Source: Gordonia jinhuaensis
GTDB lineage: Bacteria > Actinomycetota > Actinomycetes > Mycobacteriales > Mycobacteriaceae
Direction of reading: 5' to 3'
Assembly (NCBI RefSeq): GCF_014639795.1
Contig: NZ_BMGC01000003.1
Span: 62,001 to 126,000, forward strand
DNA length: 64,000 nucleotides
Shown here piece after piece: positions 53,266 through 62,615 of the stretch. The notes beneath the pieces are model-generated. The model saw only the letters and a list, made by a program, of their open reading frames with translations. It did no database searches and had not been told where the DNA came from. Every line of letters begins with the position of its first letter. Within the stretch, counting starts at the first letter, position 1. The translations under genes were made by a program, and so were the position numbers.

Positions 53266-55532
53266 CGGTGTCCGTGGGCGACGGCACTGCCCGTGGCGAT
53301 GCGCTCTCGCGCGAAGACCAGAGCACCGGCACCCCGAGGCGGCGGACCGATCGGTCCGCCGTCTCGGCGCGTCGGTTCGCCGAGCCCGTGGGTGTCGCGG
53401 TCCTGTTGATCGCGACACTGGTCGCCTATCTGTGCAACCTCTCGGCCAACGGCTGGGCCAATTCGTTCTACTCCGCGGCGATCCAGGCCGGGTCGCAGTC
53501 GTGGAAGGCGTGGTTCTTCGGCTCCTCGGATGCGGCGAATTCGATCACCGTCGACAAACCGCCGATGTCGCTCTGGATCCCGGGTATCGCCGTGCGGATC
53601 TTCGGCCTCAATTCCTGGTCGATCCTGGTGCCGCAGGTGCTGATGGCCGTTGCGTCGGTGGGGTTGCTCTACTGGATGGGCCGCAAGTACTTCGGCCCGG
53701 CGGCAGGTTTTCTCGCCGGCATCACGCTGGCGCTGACGCCGGTGGCGGCGTTGATGTTCCGCTTCAACAACCCCGACGCGCTGCTGGTGCTGCTGATGAT
53801 CGGCGCGGTGGCCGCAACACTCAAGGGCATCGAGGACGGGCGCGTGCGGTGGATGGTGCTCACCGGCGTCCTCGTCGGATTCGGCTTCCTCACCAAACAG
53901 CTGCAAGTGTTCCTGGTGATCCCGCCGTTGGCGATCACCTATCTGGCCTTCGGTCGCAAGACGTGGCTCATCCGGCTGGGACATCTGGTCGCCGCACTGG
54001 CCGCGATGGTCGTCAGCGCCGGCTGGTGGATTCTCACCGTGGAACTGTGGCCGAAGGACTCCCGCCCCTACATCGGTGGCTCGCAGCACAATTCGATTCT
54101 CGAGCTCACGTTCGGTTACAACGGCTTCGGTCGGCTCTCCGGCGACGAGACCGGCAGTGTGGTCCCCGGGCGCGGGACGGGCGACGCCGCTGCGACCGGC
54201 GGTGGCTATGCGACCGGCTTCGCAGGTGCCCCGGGCGGTATGGGCGGCCCCGGCGGCGCGGGCCGGCGCGGCGGTGGCATGTGGGGGCAGACCGGCTTCT
54301 TCCGGATGTTCCAGCCCGAGCAGGGCGGCCAGATCTCCTGGCTGATCCCCGCTGCACTGATCCTCGGCGTACTCGGGATCGTGCTGTGCGGCAAGGCCGC
54401 CCGCACCGACCTGCGTCGCGCCTACTTCGCGGTGTGGGGATTGTGGCTGCTGGTCACGATGGCCGTGTTCAGCTACATGGCCGGCATCTTCCACCCGTAC
54501 TACACGGTGGCGCTGGCCCCGGCGATCGCCGCACTGATCGGCGGCGGTGCATGGATGGCGTGGCGTGCGCGCGAGCGCTGGTGGGTGCGTGTGGTGGTCG
54601 CCGCGACGGTGCTGATCACCGGCATCTGGTCGTTCGTGCTGCTGGGCCGGGCCAGTGATTTCGTGCCGTGGCTGCGGTATCTCATCCTGCTGGCCGCGAC
54701 TCTGGGCGCACTCATCGTGATGATCCCCGGCATCCGGTCGGTCGCGATGATCGGTGCTGCACTCGCACTGTTCGTGGGGCTGGCCGGCCCGACCGCCTAC
54801 ACCGTCGACACCCTGGCCACCGCACATGAGGGATCCATCCCGTCGGCGGGTCCGCGCACGATGGGCGGATTCGGTCCCGGCGGCCACTGGCGCGGCGGTC
54901 GCGTCGGGCCGACCATGTTCGGGGGCACCGGAAACGGTATGGGTCCAGCGAACGGTACGGGTGCGGGTGGCACTCAGGGTGGCGGTCCTCAGGGTGGCGG
55001 TCCTCAGGGTGGCGGTGTGCCGGGTGGTCCCGGCGGCGGCAACGCGCAGGGCGGTATGAACGGCATGCCCGCTCCCGGTGGCTCGACCCAGGGCGGCTCG
55101 ACCCAGGGTGGATTTGCCGGCGGTATGACCGGCAGCGAGGGATTCGGCGGCATGGGCGGACCCGGCGGCGGTCTTCTCGATGGCTCACGTCCGTCGGCGG
55201 AGATGACGTCGTTGCTCGAGGCGGTGCCGTCGAGCTACACCTGGGTCGCCGCTGCCACCGGCAGCAACACGGCTTCGGGCTACCAGTTGGCGGTCGAACG
55301 GTCGGTGATGCCGATCGGTGGCTTCAACGGCACCGACCCGTCGCCGACGCTCGCGCAGTTCCAGCGCTACGTCGCCGAACACCGCATCTACTACTACATC
55401 GCCGGTGGCGGCTTCGGCGGGTCGAGCGGTTCGGGTACCTCCGCGCAGATCCGGGACTGGGTGGAGTCGACCTTCACCGCCAGGACCGTCGGCACCGTCA
55501 CGGTGTACGACCTCACCCAGCCCAAGGGTTGA
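53262..55532 (+). CDS. ArnT/PMT-like (GT39/GT83) membrane glycosyltransferase with Gly-rich inserts
   Basis: A 756-residue polytopic GT-C enzyme. The first 290 residues resemble ArnT/PMT glycosyltransferases (ANSFYSAAIQAGSQSWKAWF, ITVDKPPMSLW with the acidic/Lys loop, FRFNNPDALLVLL). A Gly-rich loop (about 302-345) is inserted before the next membrane helices. A second, larger Gly/Gln/Met-rich region (about 535-645) follows the last membrane segment and precedes a small folded C-terminal domain (SYTWVAAATGSNTASGYQLA). It should use the polyprenyl-phosphate sugar made by its partner GT2-GtrA. The acceptor may be protein, lipid or arabinogalactan. Fifteen-bp repeats (54975-55019) encode the QGGGP units. 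Confidence 0.88.
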   Translation: MTVSVGDGTARGDALSREDQSTGTPRRRTDRSAVSARRFAEPVGVAVLLIATLVAYLCNLSANGWANSFYSAAIQAGSQSWKAWFFGSSDAANSITVDKPPMSLWIPGIAVRIFGLNSWSILVPQVLMAVASVGLLYWMGRKYFGPAAGFLAGITLALTPVAALMFRFNNPDALLVLLMIGAVAATLKGIEDGRVRWMVLTGVLVGFGFLTKQLQVFLVIPPLAITYLAFGRKTWLIRLGHLVAALAAMVVSAGWWILTVELWPKDSRPYIGGSQHNSILELTFGYNGFGRLSGDETGSVVPGRGTGDAAATGGGYATGFAGAPGGMGGPGGAGRRGGGMWGQTGFFRMFQPEQGGQISWLIPAALILGVLGIVLCGKAARTDLRRAYFAVWGLWLLVTMAVFSYMAGIFHPYYTVALAPAIAALIGGGAWMAWRARERWWVRVVVAATVLITGIWSFVLLGRASDFVPWLRYLILLAATLGALIVMIPGIRSVAMIGAALALFVGLAGPTAYTVDTLATAHEGSIPSAGPRTMGGFGPGGHWRGGRVGPTMFGGTGNGMGPANGTGAGGTQGGGPQGGGPQGGGVPGGPGGGNAQGGMNGMPAPGGSTQGGSTQGGFAGGMTGSEGFGGMGGPGGGLLDGSRPSAEMTSLLEAVPSSYTWVAAATGSNTASGYQLAVERSVMPIGGFNGTDPSPTLAQFQRYVAEHRIYYYIAGGGFGGSSGSGTSAQIRDWVESTFTARTVGTVTVYDLTQPKG

Positions 55533-55566
55533 GGCCCCAGGGCTGAGGGACCCAGGGGTGAGGAGA

Positions 55567-55605
55567 GGCCCCGGCCTGGACCACGTGGGGGTTCGGGCCG
55601 GGGCC
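55567..55605 (+). terminator. Terminator-like hairpin before purD
   Basis: Perfect 10-bp arms GGCCCCGGCC (55567-55576) and GGCCGGGGCC (55596-55605) with a 19-nt loop, 34 bp after the glycosyltransferase stop. No U-tract. Confidence 0.55.
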
Positions 55606-55628
55606 GATCACCGGTAAAGTGCGCACAC

Positions 55629-56882
55629 GTGCGAGTACTCGTCATCGGTTCGGGAGGCCGGGAGCACGCGCTGCTCCTGTCGCTGTCCCGCGACCCGTCG
55701 GTCACCGACCTGCATGCGGCCCCCGGTAACACCGGCACGGCGGCCGTTGCCACCAACCATGCCGTCGACCCCACCTCGTCGGAGGCGGTGGTCGGGTTGG
55801 CTCGGGAGATCGGTGCCGACCTGGTGGTGATCGGCCCGGAGGTACCGCTGGTCCTCGGCGTCGCCGACGCCCTGCGTGAGGCCGGTGTCGCCACCTTCGG
55901 TCCGTCGGCGCAGGCGGCGCGCATCGAGGGATCGAAAGCCTTCGCCAAGGATGTGATGGCCGCCGCCGGGGTGCGTACCGCGCGCGCCGAGGTGGTCGAC
56001 TCGCCTGCCGAACTCGACGGCGCGCTCGACCGTTTCGGCCCCACCTGGGTGGTCAAGGACGATGGGCTGGCCGCCGGCAAGGGAGTGGTGGTCACCACCG
56101 ATCGCGCCAAGGCCCGCTCCCACGCCGCCGACGTGCTCGAGTCCGGTCATCCGGTGCTGCTCGAATCCTTCCTCGACGGACCCGAGGTCTCGCTGTTCTG
56201 TCTCGTCGACGACACCACCGTGGTCCCACTGCTGCCCGCGCAGGACCACAAGCGGGTCGGCAACGGCGACCGCGGCCCCAACACCGGCGGCATGGGCGCC
56301 TACACCCCGCTGCCGTGGCTCCCGCAGGAGATGGTCGATCGCATCGTCTCCGAGGTGGTCGAGCCGGTCGCCGCCGAGATGTCGAGTCGGGGGGTGCCGT
56401 TCAGCGGACTGCTCTATGCCGGGCTGGCCATCGGGGCCGACGGACCGGCGGTGGTCGAGTTCAACTGCCGCTTCGGCGATCCCGAGACCCAGGCCGTGCT
56501 GGCAATGCTCGAATCCCCGCTCGGTGCGGCGCTCAACGCCGTCGCCACCGGCACGCTCGCCGAACTGCCGGAGCTGCAGTGGAAATCGGGGTCGGGGGTG
56601 GTGGTGGTTCTCGCCGCCGAGAACTATCCCGGCACACCGCGGCTGGGTGATGTGATCTCCGGCGCCGACACCGACGGCGTGCTGCATGCCGGTACCGCAC
56701 TGGCCGACGACGGACGCGTGGTGTCGGCGGGTGGACGCGTGCTGAGCGTCGTCGGCACCGGTCCCGACCTCGCCGCCGCCCGCGCCCAGGCCTATGAGCG
56801 GCTCGCCCAGATCAAGCTCCTGGGTTCGCATTTCCGCTCCGACATCGGCCTGGCCGCCGAAGAGGGTCGCATCTCCTTCTGA
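55629..56882 (+). CDS. purD: Phosphoribosylamine--glycine ligase (GARS)
   Basis: A 417-residue ATP-grasp enzyme of purine synthesis, making glycinamide ribonucleotide. Motifs: [11 protein letters not shown] at the N-terminus, [19 protein letters not shown] as the ATP-grasp loop, [21 protein letters not shown] (signature region) and [20 protein letters not shown] (55615-55620) ends 8 nt before the GTG start, so the message is probably leaderless. As in M. tuberculosis (Rv0772), purB is close by. Confidence 0.96.
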   Translation: MRVLVIGSGGREHALLLSLSRDPSVTDLHAAPGNTGTAAVATNHAVDPTSSEAVVGLAREIGADLVVIGPEVPLVLGVADALREAGVATFGPSAQAARIEGSKAFAKDVMAAAGVRTARAEVVDSPAELDGALDRFGPTWVVKDDGLAAGKGVVVTTDRAKARSHAADVLESGHPVLLESFLDGPEVSLFCLVDDTTVVPLLPAQDHKRVGNGDRGPNTGGMGAYTPLPWLPQEMVDRIVSEVVEPVAAEMSSRGVPFSGLLYAGLAIGADGPAVVEFNCRFGDPETQAVLAMLESPLGAALNAVATGTLAELPELQWKSGSGVVVVLAAENYPGTPRLGDVISGADTDGVLHAGTALADDGRVVSAGGRVLSVVGTGPDLAAARAQAYERLAQIKLLGSHFRSDIGLAAEEGRISF

Positions 56883-56897
56883 ACGGTGTGCATATCA

Positions 56898-56951
56898 GTC
56901 ACCTGAGAGCGTCGTTGGCGATATATGTCGCCAACGACGCTCTCACGTGAC
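56898..56951 (+). terminator. Long perfect hairpin after purD
   Basis: Arms of 18 bp (TGAGAGCGTCGTTGGCGA at 56904-56921 and its exact complement at 56928-56945) with loop TATATG; five more pairs (GTCAC/GTGAC) extend it past one C-C mismatch. It begins 16 bp after the purD stop. The stem is much longer than usual terminators and lacks a U-tract. Confidence 0.7.
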
Positions 56952-56985
56952 CGTTTCGCCGATCGGCGACGCCTAGGCTCGACTC

Positions 56986-58140
56986 GTGCGCAACGAATCC
57001 ACCCGATCCTCCGTCGAGATGTTCCATGTGATGGATGTGCTCGCCGCGTCCGCGCAGCGCGTCGCCGAAGGTCGCGACGTGTTGTCGCTGGCAGCCGGAC
57101 AACCCTCCACCCCCGCACCGGCCGCGGTGCGAGCGGCCGCACATGCCGCACTCGACACCGAGATCCTCGGGTACACCGAGTCGGTGGGGCTTGCCTCGCT
57201 GCGGGCCACGATCGCCGCGGATTACGCACGGCGCTATGGCATCTCGGTCGACGTCGACGACGTGGTGATCACCACCGGATCCTCGGGTGCCTTCACCCTG
57301 CTGTTCCTGGCCGCCTTCGACGCCGGTGACACCGTGGTGATGGCACGCCCGGGATACCCGGCATACCGGAACACACTCTCGGCGTTGGGGGTTCGGGTGG
57401 TCGAACTGGACTGCGGGCCGCAGGTCGGCTACCGCCTGACCGCGGCGATGCTCGACGAACTGACCGAGCCACCGGCGGGGGTGATCGTCGCGAGCCCGGC
57501 CAACCCGACCGGCACGATCCTGCACCCCGAGGAGATCGCGGAGCTGGCCCGCTGGTGCGACGATCACGACACCCTGCTGATCTCCGACGAGATCTACCAC
57601 GGCATCAGCTACGGTCGCGCGACCAGTTGTGCCTGGGAGACCAGCCGGCAAGCCGCGGTGGTCGGCTCGGTGTCGAAGTACCACTCGATGACCGGATGGC
57701 GGTTGGGCTGGATGCTGGTACCCGCGCACCTGCGGCGACCGGTCGAGCGGCTCACCGCCAACATGACCATCTGCGCCCCGGTGATCTCCCAGTACGCGGC
57801 GCTGGCCGCATTCGGCGACGAGGCCAGGACAGAACTCGACGCCCACGTGGCTCGCTACGCCACCAACCGCGCCGTCCTGCTCGAGGGACTCGCCGACTGT
57901 TGGCTGACCGAGATCGCCCCACCCGACGGCGCCTTCTACATCTATGCCGACATCTCCCATCTCACCGACGATTCGCTGTCGTGGTGTGAGTCGGTACTGG
58001 CCGAGACCGGGGTGGCGATCGCACCCGGTGTCGACTTCGACACCGTGACCGGCCATCAGACGATCCGGATGTCGTTCGCGGGGTCCACCGAAACAGTCCG
58101 CGCAGCACTGGCGCGTCTCGAACCCGTTCTCACCAGGTGA
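56986..58140 (+). CDS. Class I/II pyridoxal-phosphate aminotransferase
   Basis: A 384-residue aspartate-aminotransferase-fold enzyme. The PLP lysine is in GSVSKYHSMTGWRLGW; the PLP-contacting Asn and Asp/Tyr are in ASPANPTGT and SDEIYHGI; the substrate carboxylate Arg is in TIRMSFA. TAGGCT (56974-56979) ends 6 nt before the GTG start (leaderless type). The amino donor and acceptor cannot be named from sequence. It stands between purD and the TetR/purB genes. Confidence 0.9.
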   Translation: MRNESTRSSVEMFHVMDVLAASAQRVAEGRDVLSLAAGQPSTPAPAAVRAAAHAALDTEILGYTESVGLASLRATIAADYARRYGISVDVDDVVITTGSSGAFTLLFLAAFDAGDTVVMARPGYPAYRNTLSALGVRVVELDCGPQVGYRLTAAMLDELTEPPAGVIVASPANPTGTILHPEEIAELARWCDDHDTLLISDEIYHGISYGRATSCAWETSRQAAVVGSVSKYHSMTGWRLGWMLVPAHLRRPVERLTANMTICAPVISQYAALAAFGDEARTELDAHVARYATNRAVLLEGLADCWLTEIAPPDGAFYIYADISHLTDDSLSWCESVLAETGVAIAPGVDFDTVTGHQTIRMSFAGSTETVRAALARLEPVLTR

Positions 58141-58313
58141 ATCGGACCCCGCAGCGGCTCTCGGTCGGGGGAACGCGGCACCGCTTCAATTCGATCACCA
58201 CAATCTCCGGCAATTGCACAACTGTCCGAAAGAATGGGTTCCGTCCGCCATGAATTCACCAATATCGCGAATTCAGGCTGTTGTCGGTTCGAGATTTGGC
58301 AGCATGACGCTTT

Positions 58314-59063
58314 GTGACCTCGGCCGCTACTCCCAAAGGCATGCGGCGTCGTGCGCGGCTCATCGCGGCGGCCGGCGAACTGCTCTGTGAAGGTGGGAGC
58401 GACGCGATCCGTCATCGCGCCGTGGCCACCCGCGCGGATCTGCCGCTGGCGTCGACCACGTACTACTTCGAGTCGATCGACGACCTCGTGGTGGAGGCGG
58501 TCGCGCACACCTGTCGCGCCGATCTGGCCGCGATCTCGGCGCGTGCGGACTCACTCACCACCGCACGGCGCGGACGCGACGCCACCGCGAGCATCCTCGC
58601 GCAGGTGATGATCGGACCCGATCCCGATCTCCAGGCGCTCACCGCGCGGGTCGAGGCGATGGTGCTCGCCTCGCGATCGCCGCGGCTGGCGCCGACCCTG
58701 ATCGCCCATCAGCGACTGCTCTACGACATCCATCACGACGTGCTCGCACGCTGCGGACGCGACAGCGACGTCGATCGAGTGGCCACCCTGGTCGCCATCG
58801 AACACGGCAGTGTGGCCGTGGCACTGAGTGAACACGACCGTGACATCGTCACCGCGATGCGGCTGGCGCTCTGCGACGTGATCGACGATCTCGCGCCGGC
58901 GTCGGTCGAACCGTCGCCGGCAGCGGATGCGTCTGCCGACCGACCCGACCCAGACACCACCGGCCAGCCCCACCCCGACCAGCCCGACACCGACAGGGCC
59001 GACACCGACAGGGCCGAGCACGCCGAGGCGGGTTCGGGAGGGGATCTGCCCGTCGGCTGGTGA
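58314..59063 (+). CDS. TetR family transcriptional regulator (Rv0775-like)
   Basis: A 249-residue TetR regulator with the HTH near residues 28-52 (IRHRAVATRADLPLASTTYYF) and a disordered Asp/Pro/Gln tail of about 45 residues with repeated DTDRA. In M. tuberculosis a TetR gene (Rv0775) lies in the same position before purB. The start is a GTG. The 173 bp upstream (58141-58313) are relatively A+T-rich; I see no clean palindrome there. Target unknown. Confidence 0.85.
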   Translation: MTSAATPKGMRRRARLIAAAGELLCEGGSDAIRHRAVATRADLPLASTTYYFESIDDLVVEAVAHTCRADLAAISARADSLTTARRGRDATASILAQVMIGPDPDLQALTARVEAMVLASRSPRLAPTLIAHQRLLYDIHHDVLARCGRDSDVDRVATLVAIEHGSVAVALSEHDRDIVTAMRLALCDVIDDLAPASVEPSPAADASADRPDPDTTGQPHPDQPDTDRADTDRAEHAEAGSGGDLPVGW

Positions 59064-59104
59064 CCCCGCGGTCCCGGTCAGGCGTGCACCGTCATAATGG
59101 GCAC

Positions 59105-60553
59105 GTGGCCGACAGTGTGTCCGGTGAGGTCAAGCCCACCATCTCCAACGTCCTTTCCGCTCGCTACACCTCTCCGGAGATGTCGCGGTTGTGGTCGCCC
59201 GAGTACAAGATCGCCCTCGAGCGCCGCCTGTGGATCGCGGTGCTGTCCGCGCAGCGCGACCTGGGCATCGACGTCCCCGACGGTGTCATCGCCGACTACG
59301 AGCGGGTGGTCGACCAGATCGACCTCGCCTCGATCGCCGACCGTGAACGGGTCACCCGCCACGACGTGAAGGCGCGGATCGAGGAGTTCAACGCACTGGC
59401 CGGTCATGAACAGATCCACAAGGGCATGACCAGCCGGGACCTGACCGAGAACGTCGAGCAACTGCAGATCAAGCAGTCGTTGGAGTACATCTACTCGCAC
59501 GGGATAACCGTGGCGGCGCGGCTGGCCGATCGTGCCGCGCAGTATTCCGAGCTGGTGATGGCCGGCCGCAGTCACAATGTCGCCGCACAGGCCACCACGC
59601 TGGGCAAGCGCTTCGCCTCGGCGACCGACGAGGTGCTGCAGGCGCTGAGCCGCCTCCGTGAGCTGATCGACCGTTACCCGCTGCGCGGCATCAAGGGGCC
59701 GATGGGCACCGCGCAGGACATGCTCGACCTGCTCGACGGCGATGCCGACAAGCTCGCCGCCCTCGAACGCGGTATCGCCGACCATCTGGGCTTCGCGCAC
59801 GTGTTCACCTCGGTGGGGCAGGTGTACCCGCGTTCGCTCGACCACGACGTGGTCTCCGCGCTCGTCCAGCTCGGCGCCGGACCGTCGTCCTTTGCCCAGA
59901 CCATCCGTCTGATGGCCGGTCAGGAGCTGGTCACCGAGGGCTTCGCGCCCGGTCAGGTGGGGTCCTCGGCGATGCCGCACAAGATGAACACCCGCAGTTG
60001 TGAACGCGTCAACGGCCTGCAGGTGGTGCTGCGCGGCTACGCCTCGATGGTCGCCGAGCTCGCCGGAGCGCAGTGGAACGAGGGCGACGTGTTCTGTTCG
60101 GTGGTGCGCCGGGTCGCACTGCCCGACGCCTTCTTCGCCATCGACGGCATGCTCGAGACCTTCCTGACGGTGCTTGCCGAATTCGGCGCCTATCCGGCGG
60201 TGATCGCCAACGAACTCGACCGCTATCTGCCGTTCTTGGCCACCACCAAGGTGCTGATGGCCTCGGTGCGTGCGGGTGTCGGGCGCGAGACCGCACACGA
60301 GGCGATCAAGGAGAACGCGGTCGCCGTGGCGCTCGCGATGCGCGAGGAGGGTCGCGAACCCGACCTGCTCGACCGTCTCGCCGCCGACGAGCGCATTCCG
60401 CTCGACCGCGCCGACCTCGACGCCCTGCTCGATGACAAGGCGGCCTTCATCGGCGCCGCGCAGGCCCAGACCGCCGACGTGATCGCCGCCGTCGAGGCGC
60501 TGGTGGAGGCCAACCCCGACGCGGCGAAGTACACCCCGGCACCGATTCTGTAG
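59105..60553 (+). CDS. purB: Adenylosuccinate lyase
   Basis: A 482-residue fumarase/aspartase-superfamily enzyme acting twice in purine synthesis (SAICAR to AICAR, adenylosuccinate to AMP). Signature GSSAMPHKMNTRSCERV with the catalytic serine loop is intact, as are MTSRDLTENVEQ and MAGRSHNVAAQ (catalytic His). GTG 59105 is chosen because CATAAT (59094-59099) lies 5 nt upstream and the protein then begins VADSVSGEVKP; a longer frame to 59060 would overlap the TetR gene. It converges with the ATPase gene 15 bp away. Confidence 0.95.
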   Translation: MADSVSGEVKPTISNVLSARYTSPEMSRLWSPEYKIALERRLWIAVLSAQRDLGIDVPDGVIADYERVVDQIDLASIADRERVTRHDVKARIEEFNALAGHEQIHKGMTSRDLTENVEQLQIKQSLEYIYSHGITVAARLADRAAQYSELVMAGRSHNVAAQATTLGKRFASATDEVLQALSRLRELIDRYPLRGIKGPMGTAQDMLDLLDGDADKLAALERGIADHLGFAHVFTSVGQVYPRSLDHDVVSALVQLGAGPSSFAQTIRLMAGQELVTEGFAPGQVGSSAMPHKMNTRSCERVNGLQVVLRGYASMVAELAGAQWNEGDVFCSVVRRVALPDAFFAIDGMLETFLTVLAEFGAYPAVIANELDRYLPFLATTKVLMASVRAGVGRETAHEAIKENAVAVALAMREEGREPDLLDRLAADERIPLDRADLDALLDDKAAFIGAAQAQTADVIAAVEALVEANPDAAKYTPAPIL

Positions 60554-60568
60554 CCCGACTCGCGGCGG

Positions 60569-61108
60569 TCAGCGCACCGCTGTGGCCAGAACGGCTGCGG
60601 CATGTTCTGTGCCGTCGGCGGTGTCGACGCGCAGCACGTCGTGATCCCAGGGCTCGTACTCGCGACTGGTCACCTGCGCCCAGGTGGGCACGACCAGTCC
60701 GTCGAGGTCGGAGACTCGTTGCTCGACCCGGCGGCGGTGGGCGTCGGGGTCACTGCAGTACACCTCCGCCTCGACCAGCCGTATCCGAGACGACAAGGCC
60801 ACCGCCGCCCACGCCGCCCGCGTGACGGGCAGCGGGTTCACACTGTCGGCGATCACGCTGTGGCCGGTGCGCAGCAGGTCGCCGGCCATCGCATAGGCCA
60901 CCCGATATCCGGCGTCGGGCACCGCCTCCCAGCCGCCGGCCCGCTCGATCACACCCCCGCTCACCAGCGCGGATTCGATGGTGTCCAGGCGTAGGTGGAT
61001 CGCGCCGATCTGTGCCGCGACCATGCGTGCCAGGGTGGTCTTGCCGACCCCGGGTAGCCCCGAGAGCACGACGAGAGTGGGTGTGCGGCTGTCATCACGG
61101 CTGGTCAT
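60569..61108 (-). CDS. AAA-type P-loop kinase-like protein
   Basis: A 179-residue protein with a Walker A motif GLPGVGKTTLARM (residues 17-29) and a Walker-B-like strand ViADSVNP, similar to small nucleoside/antibiotic kinase-like P-loop proteins (Zeta toxin/gluconate kinase type fold). Its substrate is unknown. TACGAT (61122-61117) ends 8 nt before the ATG, suggesting leaderless translation. Confidence 0.8.
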   Translation of the reverse strand: MTSRDDSRTPTLVVLSGLPGVGKTTLARMVAAQIGAIHLRLDTIESALVSGGVIERAGGWEAVPDAGYRVAYAMAGDLLRTGHSVIADSVNPLPVTRAAWAAVALSSRIRLVEAEVYCSDPDAHRRRVEQRVSDLDGLVVPTWAQVTSREYEPWDHDVLRVDTADGTEHAAAVLATAVR

Positions 61109-61130
61109 CGGCCACGATCGTAACGGTCGG

Positions 61131-61187
61131 GCAGCGCCGATCGTTCGGCCGCGGCCGAGCAGCGCCGATCATTCGGCCGCCGCGGCC
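61131..61187. repeat. Tandem hairpin direct repeat between the ATPase gene and metY
   Basis: Two copies of a 26-29-bp unit (61131-61156 and 61159-61187), each with the small hairpin GCCGA-TCGT/TCAT-TCGGC (61136-61149 and 61164-61177). The second copy covers the metY stop codon and its Ala-Ala-Ala-Glu end. It may serve as the metY terminator. Confidence 0.65.
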
Positions 61188-62488
61188 AGCCCCTGCGTCA
61201 GGTCGGCGAGGATGTCGTCGATGTTCTCGATCCCCACCGACAATCGCACCCGGCCCGGGGTGACGCCGGCGGCGAGCTGTTCCTCGGGGGTGAGCTGGGA
61301 GTGGGTGGTCGAGGCGGGGTGGATCACCAGCGAGCGCACATCGCCGATGTTGGCCACATGGCTGTGCAGGGTCAGTGCGTTGACGAACTTCTTGCCCGCA
61401 TCCACACCGCCGGCGAGCTCGAAGGTGACAATCGCACCCGCACCGCGCGGGAGCAGCGCCTGGGCGCGTTCATGCCACGGCGACGAGTCGAGTCCGGCGT
61501 AGGCGACACTCTCGACCTCGGGCTGTTGGGCGAGGAAGGCGGCGACACGCTCGGCGTTGGCAACGTGGCGTTCTACGCGCAGGCTCAGTGTCTCGATGCC
61601 CTGGGCGATGAGGAAGGCGTTGAACGGCGAGACGGCTGATCCGAGGTCACGCAGCAGCTGCACGCGCACCTTGGTGACGAACGGTGGCAGGTCGAGATCG
61701 GCGAACACCAGTCCGTGATAGCTCGGGTCGGGGGTGGTGAAGTCGGGGTGGCGGCCCTGGGTCCAGTCGAATGTCCCCGAATCGACGATCACGCCGGCGA
61801 TCGCGGTGCCGTGTCCGCCGAGGTATTTGGTGGCCGAGTGCACCACGATGTCGGCGCCGTGTTCGATCGGGCGCAGCAGGTACGGAGTGGCGACGGTGTT
61901 GTCGACGACCAGCGGAATCCCATTGTCGTGGGCCACCTCTGAGATGCCCTCGATGTCGAGGATGTGGTTGAGCGGGTTGGCGATCGACTCACCGTAGAAC
62001 GCGGCGGTGTTCGGGCGGATCGCCGCACGCCACTGGTCGAGGTCGTCGGGATCGTCGACGAAACTGACCTCGATACCCAGCTTGGGCAGCGTGTAGTGGA
62101 ACAGGTTGTAGGTGCCGCCGTACAGATAGGGGCTCGACACCACATGTCCGCCGGCGCGGGTGAGTCCGAGGATGGTCAGCGCCTCGGCGGCCTGACCCGA
62201 GGCGACCAGCAGAGCGCCTGCGCCGCCCTCGAGGGTCGCGATGCGCGCCTCCACCGCATCCTGCGTCGGATTGATGATGCGGGTGTAGGTGTGACCGGTC
62301 GCCGACAGGTCGAACAAGGACGCGGCGTGGTCGGTGTTGTCGAAGGTGAACGACGTGGTCTGGTAGATCGGCAGGGCCCGCGCGCGGGTGGTGGCGTCGG
62401 AGGTCTGTCCGGCGTGGATCTGGTTGGTCTCGAAGGCGTAGTGCGGAGTGGGGTTCTCGTCGGTGGTCGCGTTCTGGTCGGTGGACAT
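61169..62488 (-). CDS. metY: O-acetylhomoserine aminocarboxypropyltransferase (sulfhydrylase)
   Basis: A 439-residue PLP enzyme of the Cys/Met metabolism family, making homocysteine from O-acetylhomoserine and sulfide. PLP lysine in HSATKYLGGHGTA, NTVATPYLLRPIEHGAD before it, and NPTQDAVEARIATLEGG near the start are typical of MetY. AGGAG lies 9 nt before ATG 62488. I see no S-box riboswitch in the 127-bp leader. Homocysteine from this route would be the substrate of a normal methionine synthase; the MetE homologue in this window looks unable to use it in the standard way. Confidence 0.94.
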   Translation of the reverse strand: MSTDQNATTDENPTPHYAFETNQIHAGQTSDATTRARALPIYQTTSFTFDNTDHAASLFDLSATGHTYTRIINPTQDAVEARIATLEGGAGALLVASGQAAEALTILGLTRAGGHVVSSPYLYGGTYNLFHYTLPKLGIEVSFVDDPDDLDQWRAAIRPNTAAFYGESIANPLNHILDIEGISEVAHDNGIPLVVDNTVATPYLLRPIEHGADIVVHSATKYLGGHGTAIAGVIVDSGTFDWTQGRHPDFTTPDPSYHGLVFADLDLPPFVTKVRVQLLRDLGSAVSPFNAFLIAQGIETLSLRVERHVANAERVAAFLAQQPEVESVAYAGLDSSPWHERAQALLPRGAGAIVTFELAGGVDAGKKFVNALTLHSHVANIGDVRSLVIHPASTTHSQLTPEEQLAAGVTPGRVRLSVGIENIDDILADLTQGLAAAAE

Positions 62489-62615
62489 GCGGGTCGACTC
62501 CTGTGGCGTGTCGTCGGTGTGGCGTGTTGTCGGGGGTGACGACGCGACGCTAGAGCGTGCTGTGCACGAGTGGAAGAACGAGGACCGCACCGACGACAAC
62601 TGTTGTGCGCCAGTC

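Noticed and set aside
52530-55532. A 1000-codon plus-strand frame that could suggest one giant glycosyltransferase
   Set aside because: Its first part is an out-of-frame reading of the GT2 gene; only the part from 53262 is real. The two genes overlap by ATGA and are separate.
62489-62615. Possible SAM riboswitch in the metY leader
   Set aside because: I could not find the conserved helices or a pseudoknot of known S-box, SAM-II or SAM-IV types in the 127 bp.
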